DNA from: Nematostella vectensis
Lineage: Eukaryota > Cnidaria > Anthozoa > Actiniaria > Edwardsiidae
Reading direction: 5' to 3'
Length of the DNA: 64,000 nucleotides
Assembly: GCF_932526225.1 (NCBI RefSeq)
Contig: NC_064036.1
Location: forward strand, 19,366,953 to 19,430,952
Positions 33,301-49,145 of this stretch are shown here, one piece after another. Position 1 is the first letter of the stretch. Every line of letters starts with the position of its first letter. The notes under the pieces were generated by a model, which was not told the DNA's origin, searched no databases, and worked only from the letters and a program-made list of their open reading frames with translations. Position numbers and translations under genes: made by a program.

Positions 33301-36300
33301 TAAATGCATTGGTTGCATTGCAGATATTTATTTACCTCAGCCTGCAGTCTGTCCTGTAACTCTTTAGCAAGCCACTTATCTGTCTCTTCCCTTCAAAACA
33401 AATATAGATAGATGGGTAATAACACCCTCTGAACATGTACTGTATGCATTGCTATCTACAATTATATAAAGTGTACATTTAGTTGTTCAATAAAAGGAGG
33501 AGGTTGCTTTACTTAACCAGGCCCGTACCCAGGGTGGGTGCAGGGGGTACGAACCCCCCTCCACACAACGGCCAAAGGTCCACTATCAATGGACAGCTAT
33601 TATTTGTAGACAATATTATTAGGCATCAGCAAGATCACTCTGGTATGTAGCCAAATCTGACAATAAACGTCCCGTGGAGATACTGCAAAAGCATGGTCCG
33701 ATTTTTATCAGTGAAATCCCTTCCCACCCCCTGGAAATATGTCCACTTTATCGGATGTCGCACCCCCCCCCCCCCCAAGATAAATCCTGGGCCTGTTTAC
33801 TACATAATGTGATGCTAATGAGATGACCATTTGGGAGGGCATCCATGCTACACATAACTGATGTCTTTTACTAATATGAATGTTATATCAATGACCTTCA
33901 TGTTCCTGATCAAAGAGCTGAACAACTTTTGAATTGTATTAAATGCACAGTCTTGTGGAACTTTCATGGTTTTTCTTAGAAATATACAGTATGTAGTAGG
34001 AAAGAAACCATAGCAAAATCAAAAAGGTGGAATTACCATAAACGACCTAATAAACACCCCCTATCTAAAGAACGCCTCTGATCTAATGAACGCCCCCCCT
34101 AAGCTTACAAGTTTTTTTAAGAACGCCCCTTTCTAATAAACGCCCCCCTCTATTAAATGCCCCTCCCTTCCCCATTCCCTGCCAGCTTAAAAACAAACGA
34201 CATAGGAATTCCGGAAATATAAATGGTAACTTAATTGCCATCTTGCTTAATCAACACTGGTAAGCAAGTAGCGTTTTGTTCAATGTCAAGTTCAAAATGA
34301 GGGGACTGCTCTCTAACGTTCCTGATCTCATTGCTTAGGATGTCAGCAATTTTCTTTCAATTTGTCCTCGCAGTGTAGCATCCAGGAATAACAAGGCCTA
34401 CTTCTGGTTTTCGCATACTTGCACCGTTAAGTCATTGCATTTGTCACACTGTAAATGCTTGCTACGTTTATTAGGTCATTTACGGTACTTACATTTGGGC
34501 GAGTTCCTCTTCAGGAAGCAAAGCAGCCGTTCTCACTTCCTCAAGATAGGTCTTTTTGGCAACACACAGATCACCCCGGACTGACTTACGCTCATTTCTG
34601 TTCATGCCATAATGTTTTTGGACTGGAAAAACAATGAAATGATAAATAACAGAGACAAGATGGGAGCTTATCATTTTCAGTAATCCCCAAAAATGTTAAA
34701 AGTCTGATGACACACTAAGGAATACCTTTTGCTGTTATTATGGGAAACTATCATTTACAGCAATCCTTTTAAATTTTCGACAAGTCTTTTTGCATTTTCT
34801 GTTAAATAAATGTAAAACTTACAGAGATATTTGAAGACACTCTCAAAAAATGTACACAAAAATGTAACACGTTTCACTGTGTCACATGAATGGCCCTTAA
34901 AAGGCAGGAGGTAGGAGATAAATCCTATTTATAAATCCTAAGTAGCAGGGCCTGTTGAAGTGAAAGAATTTTAATACATATACAGAACCAAAAGGCATAC
35001 CTTGTGAATGTGTATATTGGTTTGAAATACACAAGGGCCTAGGCTAAACACATAAAACATATTCAAAATATTCTAATGATAAAAATACATTTTACATAGG
35101 GAACAATCTACAAAACAAAATAAACACCACAGCTAACATCTTTATTCATATAATTGTAGATTTTATAATCAGGGTTAAACTTAAAAGTATGCCTATTTTT
35201 CACATGTTTAAATGACCAAAATAAGAGTTTGGGATGATAAATGTCAGGATCTGAGCACAACCTACATTCTTCCTCCTGAAGTCTGGTAGCAAGAGCTCCA
35301 TCCTCACGAACCCTGAAATCTTGGCAAACTGAAAAAGATAACTGCTTGATTAGTATGGATGTGGCATATACCAGAGCAGGGGAGCTGTCATACAATCAAA
35401 AAGTGTGATGGAAATACACATTTTAATCATACAGAAACCTTAAAGACAGAAATAAAACAGTACTTTTTTCAATGAATGGTAGAGATAAATTTATTGAAAA
35501 AACCTGAAACCTACACACTTCATTCTTAACTTCCAAACTTAACAACAATAAAATGAATTTTTTGCTTCACCTGCTCATTCTAAACATGTTTATGGTATTA
35601 GGTCATTCTAACAAAACATGTGTTTGTGTGAGTCAAGCTAATAAATGTTAGCTTGACTAAAATGAAGCACAGTTCACTTCACCTGCTCATTCTAAAAATG
35701 TTTATGGTATTAGGTCATTCTAACAGACAGCTATGGAACATGTGTTTGTGTGAGTCAAGCTAATAAGGCTTTGCTTAATTAACAATGACTGTTTGCCTGT
35801 GGTGATTGTTCAGGACTTCTCTAAAATTAATGCACATAACATGATAAAGTAAAGATTGTAGGCTTTGTTGAAAAGGATGCTTTATAGGTATTGAATTGAA
35901 GACTTTAAATATATTAGTATAAGGCAGTGTGTTGAATTCCAATAAAACACATAGAAATATGAATATATTCAAAGAAACGGAAAAATGAAACTAAAGCAAA
36001 TTCAAATTGGTAGAAACAGCATGGACATGCCAAACTGTAGTCATCGACAAACTTATAATACATTGCATAAGAATTGCAAATCAGAAATGAGTCATACTCC
36101 TTAGAGTGTTTAAGGATAGTTTACAAAATAAGCTCAGAGCAAATCTTATTTATTATGCTCAACCTTTTATATAAATTAAAACGTTGCCATTTTGAGTTGA
36201 GAGGAAATCCTATAAACATGCAGAGACATGTAGTATCTGTTAAAACAACCTATGTATTTCAGTTATTTAAGATAAGACTAAAGTCATTCTTTTCATGTTC

Positions 36301-39300
36301 AAGTTTAGAATTAGCCAGAAACTAATCATAAAAAGTAAAGCTGTCTCATCACATGTTAGTGGTGATATAATGAAACCTTAAGCAAAAGGCATCCAAAGGA
36401 TAATTAATCAGATGCCATCACATAGCCTAAAATTTTGCCGTTTCTGTATATCAAAATGTGTTAAATGTTAAATAAACAAGTAGTCAAATTTAAATGCTAT
36501 GTTTTAAGATTAAATTTGTTTCAAATAATATGTGTTTTGGCATTAGTTAATACTGCTTTTTAGACAAGAAACACTTAATACTTTTGTGCTGCTTTTAAAT
36601 AAAAACTGCTCTCACCATAGAACAAAGTAGCCCCAGAATTCTTCAAAACATGCTGGCAAACAACTGCACTATCCATGTTTGAAAGGAAATGAAAGAAACA
36701 TGAAGCTACTGCCAAGGCTTATGCCTTAATTCACTATAACAAACATGTGTCTCCCTGACCCCATCAGACCATATTCATCAGGTAGATAGCCAATAATAAG
36801 CCTTATCTTGAAGGATATGTTGTGACATATACAAATTAATATTCATTAAGGTAACAGAATAATCTGCTCTGCTAAGCCAAACAACTTTTAACAGGTTGTA
36901 ATAAATAAGGGAGTTACTAACAACACATCTATTAAATATAAAATCTTAATGATTCCCCACAGGGTGAGGTGATTTTACTTTTAATTCAAAGATATCTATG
37001 CAAGCTCTACTAATGTTTGAGGTTTGCTTGTGGAAGGAGCTTTTGATGTCATTAGACACACAGGTGGCCTGCTGAAGAATCAATTGGTAATGGAAAGGGT
37101 ATCAAATTACAACCCAACACAAAGCTTTCATCACTTAACTAGCAAGCAAAGGAATTTTGATGAGCGAAATAAAGTCACAAATTGGAAAAATGGAAGGATG
37201 ATTATAGACCCATGGCAAACCAAATATCAAAAAATAAGACTTGTATTCCAGTCTTCCTTGCTAATTTTGTAAATACCGGTACCAGTATTTGAGAATTCGC
37301 TCTGAATCTATCTTGAACCTCTCTACAACTAAAAAATAAATTTTAAAGCAAATACAGTAGAAATAATATTCTATGAGTTTGGGAAAAAGAAGCAACTGTA
37401 CTTAAACCCAATCTTGAGTGCTGAGTGATATTCTACTTTGGTTGCAAAATGCCTGAAAATAAGGCCAAATACTGTACCTCCCCCCCCCCCCAAAAAAAAA
37501 TAATAGTGTTCTGGTTGCTCTAGCGCAAACCACCATGCTACAGTACAACTCTTATAGCATGTCAAAATATCTAAAAAAATACCAGCCTTTTAGTCTAGAA
37601 TATCTTAGTTGAAGTGTGCATTGCAATGAAATAGTACTTGACTCATTTGGCATAATAATAAAATAATGACATACATTAATTAAAAGTGACAAACTCGATA
37701 ATGTAACATGAATGCAACAGTTGGGCAATCAAGATTTTAATTAAAGAAATTACTCAAATGCTAACCCAACCATAGGAAATACTGTATGCTTGTGTGTGAC
37801 AATGCAGCTAGAGGAAGCTCATCCCATGTCAAAACTAAAACCACACTATTAATTGCATCACGCTCCAATGCCAAAGTCTGTGGCATTTGAACATGATGAA
37901 AATCTATGATATTTCTAAAGCAATTCAATGAAAAATAATATATCCAATGTCCATGCGCAATTGAATTCGCCCATCAAATTGTATTCTTCCCTGGTGCATT
38001 TAGAATAGTTACACTACAAGAAACAATTTTATAAATCTAATTAAAACTGAATATAGAAGAAGCTCAATAGGATTTTGTGGTGCCTTAGCATTTAACGCAC
38101 TCCCAAAAATGGAAAAGGAAAGTAAGCTCACTCTCATATTTATGCAGCGCATTGCAGCTATACTTGATTAGAAATGTATTTTAGTTTTTATTGTTTATAT
38201 TTTCTATTTTTGCATTTTTCGTGGATTTGTAATAATCATTAAACAACCAGGACCCCCACAGATATCAGCAATGCTGAAGGGGACATCCTAGATGAAAATT
38301 AGATAATAATTAATAATTTTTAAAAATTGAAGATATGGTTGGCATGTCTCTAGTTACATATTACAAAAAGAAAGCATTATGAAAGTGCAACTAGGAGAAT
38401 AAGGCATGGTGGTATCATGAGAACTTTACATGGGAAAATCTCAATTTTCAAATTTGGAAAAGAAAGTGCAACCAACACCCCATTTCTGAAAAATAAAGAT
38501 ATTTTATCAAAGTAAGTAGCAAAGAGAATGTTGTCTTGGATAGTAACAATTATAATAGACAAAGGAGGCTAAAGTTTTTGAGAGAAAAAAAATGAAATTA
38601 TTCTACCACTGTATCAAATCAATATATTTCTTACTTCTCAACATTCTTAATACCTGAGGAAAATTTAACTAATAATAGTTGAGAAAATTACAGACATCCA
38701 GAATTAACTCTCATTACATTTGCAACTAAGCAATACAGCTTAGGATAGGCTGAAATGTTCTGGACACTATATGTCATACCAGGTTTCCTTTCTTTCATTA
38801 TACGCTATAATATGAGCTACACACTGTGTTTATGCTATCTGTTCTCATCACCTCAAAATGGTGTAAGACTATACTTCCAGATAAACAAAGGAAATGAGAT
38901 AATATGACAGAGATACAAGGGCCTTTTCATGTGAAGATAGGCAAAGGGTGTTCACAATCGAACACCGGACTCCATCCCACATCTGTCTAGTACAGTAAAC
39001 ATACATGTTAAAAACATTACGCACGAACTCATTGTTCTCCAAAGCAGTTAAAAGCATTTGGGAAGTAGCAGTTCTGGTTTCAGTTTGATGTTGGGAGAGA
39101 TTAAAATTAAGGCAAGTTTAAACATGCCCCTACCTTAGACTATCTCCTATCATAAAACAACAAAAATAACAAACCCGCTTTGTTTCTATAGATGACACAT
39201 TTCATAAGGCCATTTTATTTTCTAGAGCGTAAACAATGGGAATTTTTTCACGACTTTAAAGATCACTTCCAAGAACTTCAACATATATTTACTTATTTTA

Positions 39301-40506
39301 CATTTTATTCAAATGTAACGGTGACATTTTAGAAATCAGAATTAAGTGTGGCTTTCGTGAAAGCCAAATCCTCCGAAAGAAACCACAAAATTGCTCGAGG
39401 CTAAAGGCCAGACCAAATTCGTCTCCAAGTCGAAAGAAATACCAAGTTTTTAGATAAAGTTACGATTATTCAATGGCTTTTGACCAAGTTCCGCTGGTAC
39501 CAAGCCAAGACATATGACACTAGTTTTGTATAATCTGTATTTTACCGACTTTATGAGTCAGACAAATGAAAAGGTGCCCTGTTGAGAAGGCACATGAAAC
39601 TACATTTACGAATAAATAGTAACTGTTTTAAAAGCGTCCATAACTGTGCCAATGTCAAATTAAAGAGAAAATGCATGCCGGTCGTTGTCTTAAGGGGAAG
39701 ACCACCAAAATCGCATTTGCTTGAAATAACTTGGAATAATATTTGGGTTGGTTGGGGTTGAGGGTATAAACGGACCAAACACAACAGAGCACGTTTTAAG
39801 TATATCGCGGGAACCCAATTGCTGACCTTTATGGAAACCTGTAGATATCAAAACTGTTTCGATCTAAACAGTCTTAACGTGTTATTTCACCATAGGGTCG
39901 TTATTCCAGATTGTGTTATTGGAATGATGTTATAAATTATATAAATCTCTTGGGGAAAGGCGGACAGCTGAGTTCAGTTTCAATCGTTTAAAAATAACAA
40001 AAACATGAAACGATGATTCTAATATAAGTATGTATGACAAGTCGATGAGCATGAAGATTAGCAGGACAAAAAAATCTAAGTAGTAGGCTGTTACCGATAG
40101 ATACAAAGACAGATAGTTCTTAGTTCTTTAGTTCACAAAGAAAGCTTTTTCGAACTGACCGTCGTTATAGATGACAACGATGAAGGCCAGACAAACACAT
40201 GTTAAGTTTTAGTTTGTGATAGAAAAATGTTCACAGACGCAAACTCGATAGGTATGATCTCAAAATACGGTTAATGCCGAATGTTATACATTATCTGTAA
40301 ATTGTAGAGAGATAAAAGCGACGGATTAGAGTTTGAGAGGAAATAATAATAGCCTTGGAAATCTATTCGGCATCGGTAGGCGGGCGAAGTCTAGGTAGAC
40401 AGCAACCTAAATGAAAGTGCAACTTTCTTCTCTAAAACTCATTTGAATCGGTTCAAAGCTCACCTTTGCCGACAGTGATTTTCTCTACTTCACCTGCGTC
40501 AGTCAT
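27358..40506 (-). CDS. CCDC50: CCDC50-like ubiquitin-binding coiled-coil protein, 10 exons
   Basis: Exons (minus): 40464-40506, 35266-35328, 34493-34622, 33336-33390, 33121-33168, 31592-32651, 30912-31159, 30660-30695, 28281-28367 and 27358-28023. Phases all agree, giving 811 aa (human isoforms 306/482). The N-terminal 120 residues match CCDC50: VCQDFRVREDGALATRLQEE, then LCVAKKTYLEE, KWLAKELQDRLQAE and IAKDLQERERQ. Later short exons add ELAKMLQEQERR and ELARELQKKEYERAQAM, repeats of the MIU-like ubiquitin-binding type. Exon 6 contains a ~280-residue Arg/Asp/Glu-rich tract (RDRD, RPRD, RERE) absent from vertebrate CCDC50. The last exon, 221 aa, is Ser-rich and ends in a basic tail. The vertebrate protein is a cytosolic ubiquitin-chain binder in NF-kB and autophagy control; function here is inferred. 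The start is the first ATG, and its phase fits exon 2. Confidence 0.88.
28600..29365. repeat. 42-bp minisatellite in CCDC50 intron 9
   Basis: About 18 copies of CTACCAAGCCAACAACTACC followed by ACACCACCAGCGACCACCACTC. One plus-strand frame reads Thr/Pro-rich (TTTPTKPTTTTPPA), mucin-like in composition, but it lies in an intron on the opposite strand and has no gene context. Confidence 0.95.
29670..30575. repeat. 27-bp minisatellite in CCDC50 intron 9
   Basis: About 33 copies of CACATATTACACTCAGACGA plus GGATGCG. Left copies carry ACTCAAACGAACATGCG; right copies carry ACTCAGACGAGGATGCG with CACACATT/CACATATT alternation. The 27-bp period leaves several frames open on both strands by chance. 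Confidence 0.96.
32862..33051. mobile_element. CAGGCCCG-ended MITE, copy 2 (in CCDC50 intron 5)
   Basis: Begins CAGGCCCGTAGCCAGGATTT and ends CCTGGCCACGGGCCTG, flanked by TTAAG on both sides. About 190 bp with a G run. Confidence 0.8.
33518..33795. mobile_element. CAGGCCCG-ended MITE, copy 3 (in CCDC50 intron 3)
   Basis: Begins CAGGCCCGTACCCAGG and ends TCCTGGGCCTG. Flanks are TTAAC and TTTAC, a 4 of 5 match to a 5-bp target duplication. The interior matches the 13775 copy in reverse. Confidence 0.75.
34036..34485. mobile_element. TA-flanked MITE abutting a CCDC50 splice donor
   Basis: The inverted ends CCATAAACGACCTAATAAAC and GTTTATTAGGTCATTTACGG each sit next to TA. The interior begins with several AACGCCCC/AATGCCCC repeats. 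The right TA forms intron positions +6/+7 of the exon that ends at 34493. TA duplication suggests Tc1/mariner-type origin. Confidence 0.7.
35329..40463. other. CCDC50 intron 1 (5.1 kb)
   Basis: AT-rich with no exon I can support. The phase of exon 1 joins exon 2 directly. A ~125-bp direct duplication with TTATGGTATTAGGTCATTCT lies at about 35570-35765, and a C/A run near 37480. Nothing else stands out. Confidence 0.5.
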
Positions 40507-43500
40507 ATTGCTTGATCACACGGGTAAATACGAGAAATTCCAACACAAATACGAGAGCAAAACTCCTTCATCGCAACTCACTCAGCCCTGTTTCCGTGTA
40601 TTTCTTGTTGACATCCGGGAATTGTCAAGAGGAGCGCTGTGATTGGCTGACTACGCAATAAGGGTTTTTTTTGAAAGAAAAGACACTGCATGGAAATGAG
40701 GGGTCAACTTCATCACTTCATGGTCCAAGTAATTTGTTTGTGGATAAAATTATTTCAACCTAATCAGAGTCGTTAATGGGCAGTAGAGCAAAAGCTTCTT
40801 TTAAGGCGTAACCGATTTGCTCATGTCTAGAATTTGAGGCTTTTTCCCTTTTTGTGGAGTATGCGGCTACACGTAGGCTAAAATAGGTCACGTAACAATG
40901 CACGATAATGGATGATATATGTATATATGATTAAATTCAAACAATTTTAACACGATTTAATCTCCCAAAATGAGTAAAGAACGCACCCGGAAGTATGACG
41001 TGATGAAGCAAGGGTGAATAGACAAAAGACCTTTCAATCTGGAGGGTTAAGAAGGGCTAGGTGGGGTGTCTTTTAAAGATATTCACCCAGTATGGAAATT
41101 AGAAATGTTAAATAGAAATGGAAAAAGGTATTGAGTAATGCGGTAAGGAAAAATAGGGAAGGGAAAAAAAATACTAAGATAAGACACTGTGTGTGGAAGA
41201 AAAATAGATGATAAAAGGAAAGGAGGAAGAAAAGCCAGAGGGAAGGAAGGAAAGATTTCTTGAAATTAATGACCACTCCGTGTCCTGTTCAGTTGTCAAA
41301 GCCTAAATTATCTCCCAAAGTAGCGAAGGTTATTTTAGTTTCAATCCCTATACTATCAATCAGAAAACGGATTCTAGAGTGAGTCAAAAAAATATTACGA
41401 ATACCACAATGCTTCTCTTACTTCGCTAGAGAACTGATAACGAAAATATTTTGTCATCAAGCTTGGCGCGTAGTTGAGTAAATGGAGGAACGATTCTTTT
41501 TACCATCACATTTTAGTATGTAGCCATACTCTTCCTTTTTCGGTTTCCAACGAAGTGTTTCGTAACATATAACAAATGAAACCCCATTGCTATTATAACC
41601 TGATGACGGCTGAAGGTTCTGAGCTCTGCTGCAGATGATAATGATGTGACGATTACAGCGTCGTAGACGGGGTTTGCTGTCATTTATACCATATGGAAAA
41701 ATATCAGATTGGGCTTTTCCTCAATAAGAAAACAGGTGCACCCCTCCCCTCCCCCCTTGGGCCGCCAAAAATAATCATCTCTTGTTGGAAGATCGTCAAA
41801 TACTATGGCTTTTTCCATATCATACCTATGACTACCCCTACCCACCCACCCCCCAATACACACAAATCCTGGGCTCGCGCAAGGAAATGACTGTAATTTT
41901 ATCGCTCAGTGGCTAAGAGGGCTGTGCGCCCACCCCTAGCCATGTGTCTGGATGGAGGAAGAGTAACGGAGAGGAGAGTTAATCCTTGCTAATCTCAGAT
42001 GATTTCCATGTCCCTTCTATACTAATCGTAAACTGTTATTGTGCTCAGTCAATTGAATCGGCCTTCGCCAGGCGCGTTCGGATTGGCCTATTGTGTAACT
42101 TGTGTGATCTTAACAAAAGCAAAGTCATGCGTCAAATATATTGGCCTGCAAGATGACGGCAAGACACAAAGTCAGCGTTTTTTTAGTAAAACACCGCACG
42201 ATAAAAGATTCGTTGATTAGACCTGTCATTACGGCTTTTTTTTATTAGTTTGCCGGTGTAGATGCCATTGCTGACATTATTAATTTGCTTCTGTTTTTGT
42301 TTTTAGCTTTAAAACAAAAGTTTTTATCGCAAAAGAATCTTGCGGTGTTATTAATAACGATCGATGGTTAAAAATATATTAACTGAATATTTCAATTTGA
42401 TATCTTGGTCGAAGCGTAAATTGGGTTCGTTTCGTTCTTAATCCTTACGCCACCTGTATACACTGAAAGAGGTTTATTGGCTCGCCAAAGTCCCCTGCTC
42501 CAGACCCATGGTCTTTCATTCTAATTAGCAACGTTATCTTTATCTATATTGTATCGAATATAAAGCTCCTATTGTTAACTTTCCGAGGTTTATTTTTTCT
42601 AAAAAAAAAAAAATACCAATACAGTACAGTACTCGAGTTTGAAAGCATGAATAATGTTCAGTGTTTGATTTATATATATATTGTCTTGTGAACTCTTTCA
42701 GTAAAAGTGTGTAAGTCCCACTCAGAAAATTTAGGACGGAACCAAAATGCTGGAATGACACTAAAATCCCAGGTTGTGTCTAAGACTATTAAAACGTAGG
42801 TTATGTTATCCTCTTGGGCTGTAAGCTAGGCTTAGATAATTTGGTTTTCAAATTGTAAAATCACTTTGTTTGTATAGGCAGCTGTAAATAATTGAAAAAC
42901 TCAAATCACTTACCGGATCCAAACGAAGCCAATTGTGGCACGAAACTCTCGCAGTTAGTACCAGAAGCATTCCTTTTAAGCGATCTTCCGAGTGAGGGGA
43001 TACCACAAAAGTACATTAGGAATTATCTTTTAACTTCTTCTTCAAATTATTCCTGAGTGCGGTCAAAGAGCATTTGGACTTGCTCACTTCATAATCCCAG
43101 AAAATCTTTCATATCGCCAATAAATTTTGACATGGGCGACCCTCCCAGCAGAAGTGCAAATTTATAATAAAAAATACTGCAATATTTCGAACCGCTGAGC
43201 CTTTTAGCTAAAAAGTACGCTTCAAAATACGAGGCAACGGTTCGGAGCAGCTTTATCGGCCACGACTTTCACACATACACGCGTATTTGTCTTGTTCGCC
43301 TCGGGGCTTTTCGGCAAGACACACTTCCGTTTCAAAACCCACTTCCGGTTTAGTCTCTTCCGGTCTGCGGGCTAGCATTGCGTGCGCTGAAAACCATAAC
43401 AAAGAATGAAATTCGCACGATCACCTTTGGAGCAAAAATATATTGCAACTTCAGCTGCCGTCGGCAAAACAAATGTCTACAAAAACCTACTTTTTACATT

Positions 43501-45088
43501 AAAATCCACCGCAAAAATGTCTAATTGTTATTTTTGTTAATGAAGGGTGTTCAGATCCAATAATGCGATTTTCTAAGCCGTGTAACAGTGTAGTGTGGTA
43601 AGAGTGACAGTGAACAGCCCTTTACTCCGAATTCGAACTGAAATACCTCCTGCCATGTTTCTAACTGGTGTAGCCGGCTCGCCACTAGGAATCCTACCCC
43701 CTCCCCCTTCAGTCGCGCGCCACAGGAATCCCGAGACTCGGAAAAGAGTAATTTCCGAATAAACTCACTAGAGAACCAGTCGGCTGGCTAAAATGGTGCA
43801 CCCCTGAAACTGAAAAATGATGGCATGACATACCAATCTTGGCAACCAGGGGTGACTTACTACTGTAGTGTAATATGATGATAATTATTTAAGGAATTGC
43901 TTAATAGTGGTTGGCCTATCAATATTAGCTCGGAGGATATTAGCTGGAGGATTGACTCTTGATGCCTCTGCTAATCTATGGAGAGGGAGGATAGTTACTT
44001 TGCACGCTATTTGGACAGTTCTTGTTGATAGAAAGAAAGCTATAGAATATTGTCTATTTCTCAAAAGAATCCTCGGCAATAGCAGGTGAAAATGGTAAAA
44101 AAGAAAAGAAACATTGACCAATGATCAGAGATCAAACAATAAACAATTTATTACAAAGCCGAAATACACATAATCAAACATTCAACAAGTACAGTTAGTT
44201 CCTGGAAATATATACAACCTTACTGAAGCTACACACAAAAAAAAAAAAAAAAAAAAAACAAGAGGCCAGTGAAACATACTTTGCAATCTTGATACAACCA
44301 CTTGGCTATTTGCCCACTTTTAGGAGGATTAGCCAAAAACATGTTTTTTATTGGTGATTGTTACATTATGAAGCCTTCCCATTTTATGTGTCAAACAGTC
44401 AACTAATACACATTGAACCCTTGGGTTTTAACCTTGCTTGAAAAAAAGGGTGAGTAGGTAATGATTAGGAAGGGGAGGGGGGTCTTTATACATTCCTATA
44501 ATCCTGCTTGGTATCAAAGCCTCTTCTACTGTTATATAGTACAGAAAAAAAAAAGATTTTTTTTAAATCAGTGGTACTGATTAAAGGATAAACAGTTAAT
44601 GACTGCTTATTTCAGACCAAATTATCAACTTTATTCTCCCGAGGGTATGTCCAGAAATTCCTGTACTTATTTGGGTTCTTGACATTTTAAATTCGACAAT
44701 GGGTAAGTGGAAGAGATTAAAATGTGTGAAGTAGCATTGTTCTTGATGTGGGCATTGCATGCCTGCAAAAAGATTTTAAACCTGCATGTTTTAATTCATC
44801 AAAACACCTCATTTCCCATGCTTTTTCAAATGAAAAAGATAAAAGTCTATCATGAAAGCCTGGAAACCACCTAACTGTACCTTTGCTAAAAGAAAAACAA
44901 TAACATTAACAAAAACATGAAAACATCACGGTATTGATTTGCATCTCAGATTTAAATAGTATTGATACCTATATATTAGGGACAGGATAGCGTATCCTTG
45001 ATAATACTCTGAACTGTGGCATGTTCAGCATTGGCAGTGTATCGTTGCATGTCCCTAAGGAGCTAGAGATAATATTTCCATCAGACCA
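40507..45088. other. Intergenic region between CCDC50 and PDE6D
   Basis: Includes the CCDC50 promoter side (GC-richer up to about 40640), AT-rich spacer, a short candidate exon at 42914-42970 (listed separately), a GC-richer block at 43150-43750 and the probable PDE6D 3' UTR up to about 44150-45088. No supported gene was assembled. Confidence 0.4.
42914..42970 (-). other. Candidate first coding exon, unassigned
   Basis: ATG at 42970 opens 19 codons (MLLVLTARVSCHNWLRLDP) ending exactly at CCG|GTAAGT, a strong donor. The first half is hydrophobic. I could not find a following exon between here and the CCDC50 start. It may be an unrecognised short gene or chance. Confidence 0.25.
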
Positions 45089-48474
<3,386 letters not shown>

Positions 48475-49145
48475 TTGACAAATTTGCACGACTAGAACGC
48501 TTGTTTCGACGCTGAATGTGTTATTTGATAAACGTTTCTCCCTTTATGGTGATCCAACGGACAATCAGTACCGAAACAGGAGGCAAATCATGAGGAAATC
48601 GCTCTTAAATTCTCCATTCGCCAAGAAATTTGTAAATTTCTCGGTGAACTTTCGCGGTACAATGCTTAGGTCACGTGGTACAATACGATGCATTGTGGGA
48701 AGGGCGTGAAATGATGTCCGTCGAAATGACGACATGAAGACACAGGGATACCACAGCTAACAACACAGTTGTGTGACTTTTAACATTTTTCGATTATTTT
48801 TATCATTTTACACAATACTTTCAAACATGGCAATGAACTTTTAGAAAAAGGTAAAGTTTGGAGCATGGGTATTATGTATATTTTTATTGTGTTGATCATA
48901 ATAAAGGCATGAATGCAATGCATCATGAGTTTTAACTGTCTTAACAGCCTTGATCTCAATCAAAAACCTCCTCAGAATCAAGGAAAAGCTTGAGATAATG
49001 CTGGAGATATATCTATGCTCATCACTGTAAAATGTCATCTAAACTGCTAAAGACCAGCTATATGTTGTGTAGAATTTTTGTCAGAAGGGGGCAATCGCAT
49101 GTAAGCCTCCTAATAATATGCCGTTATGGCATGCTAACAGATTGA
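48475..49145. other. Spacer: PDE6D upstream and Mind-bomb-like 3' side
   Basis: 670 bp. Near 48690 is TGCATTGTGGGA. It should hold the PDE6D promoter and the 3' UTR of the ligase gene. No gene seen. Confidence 0.4.
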
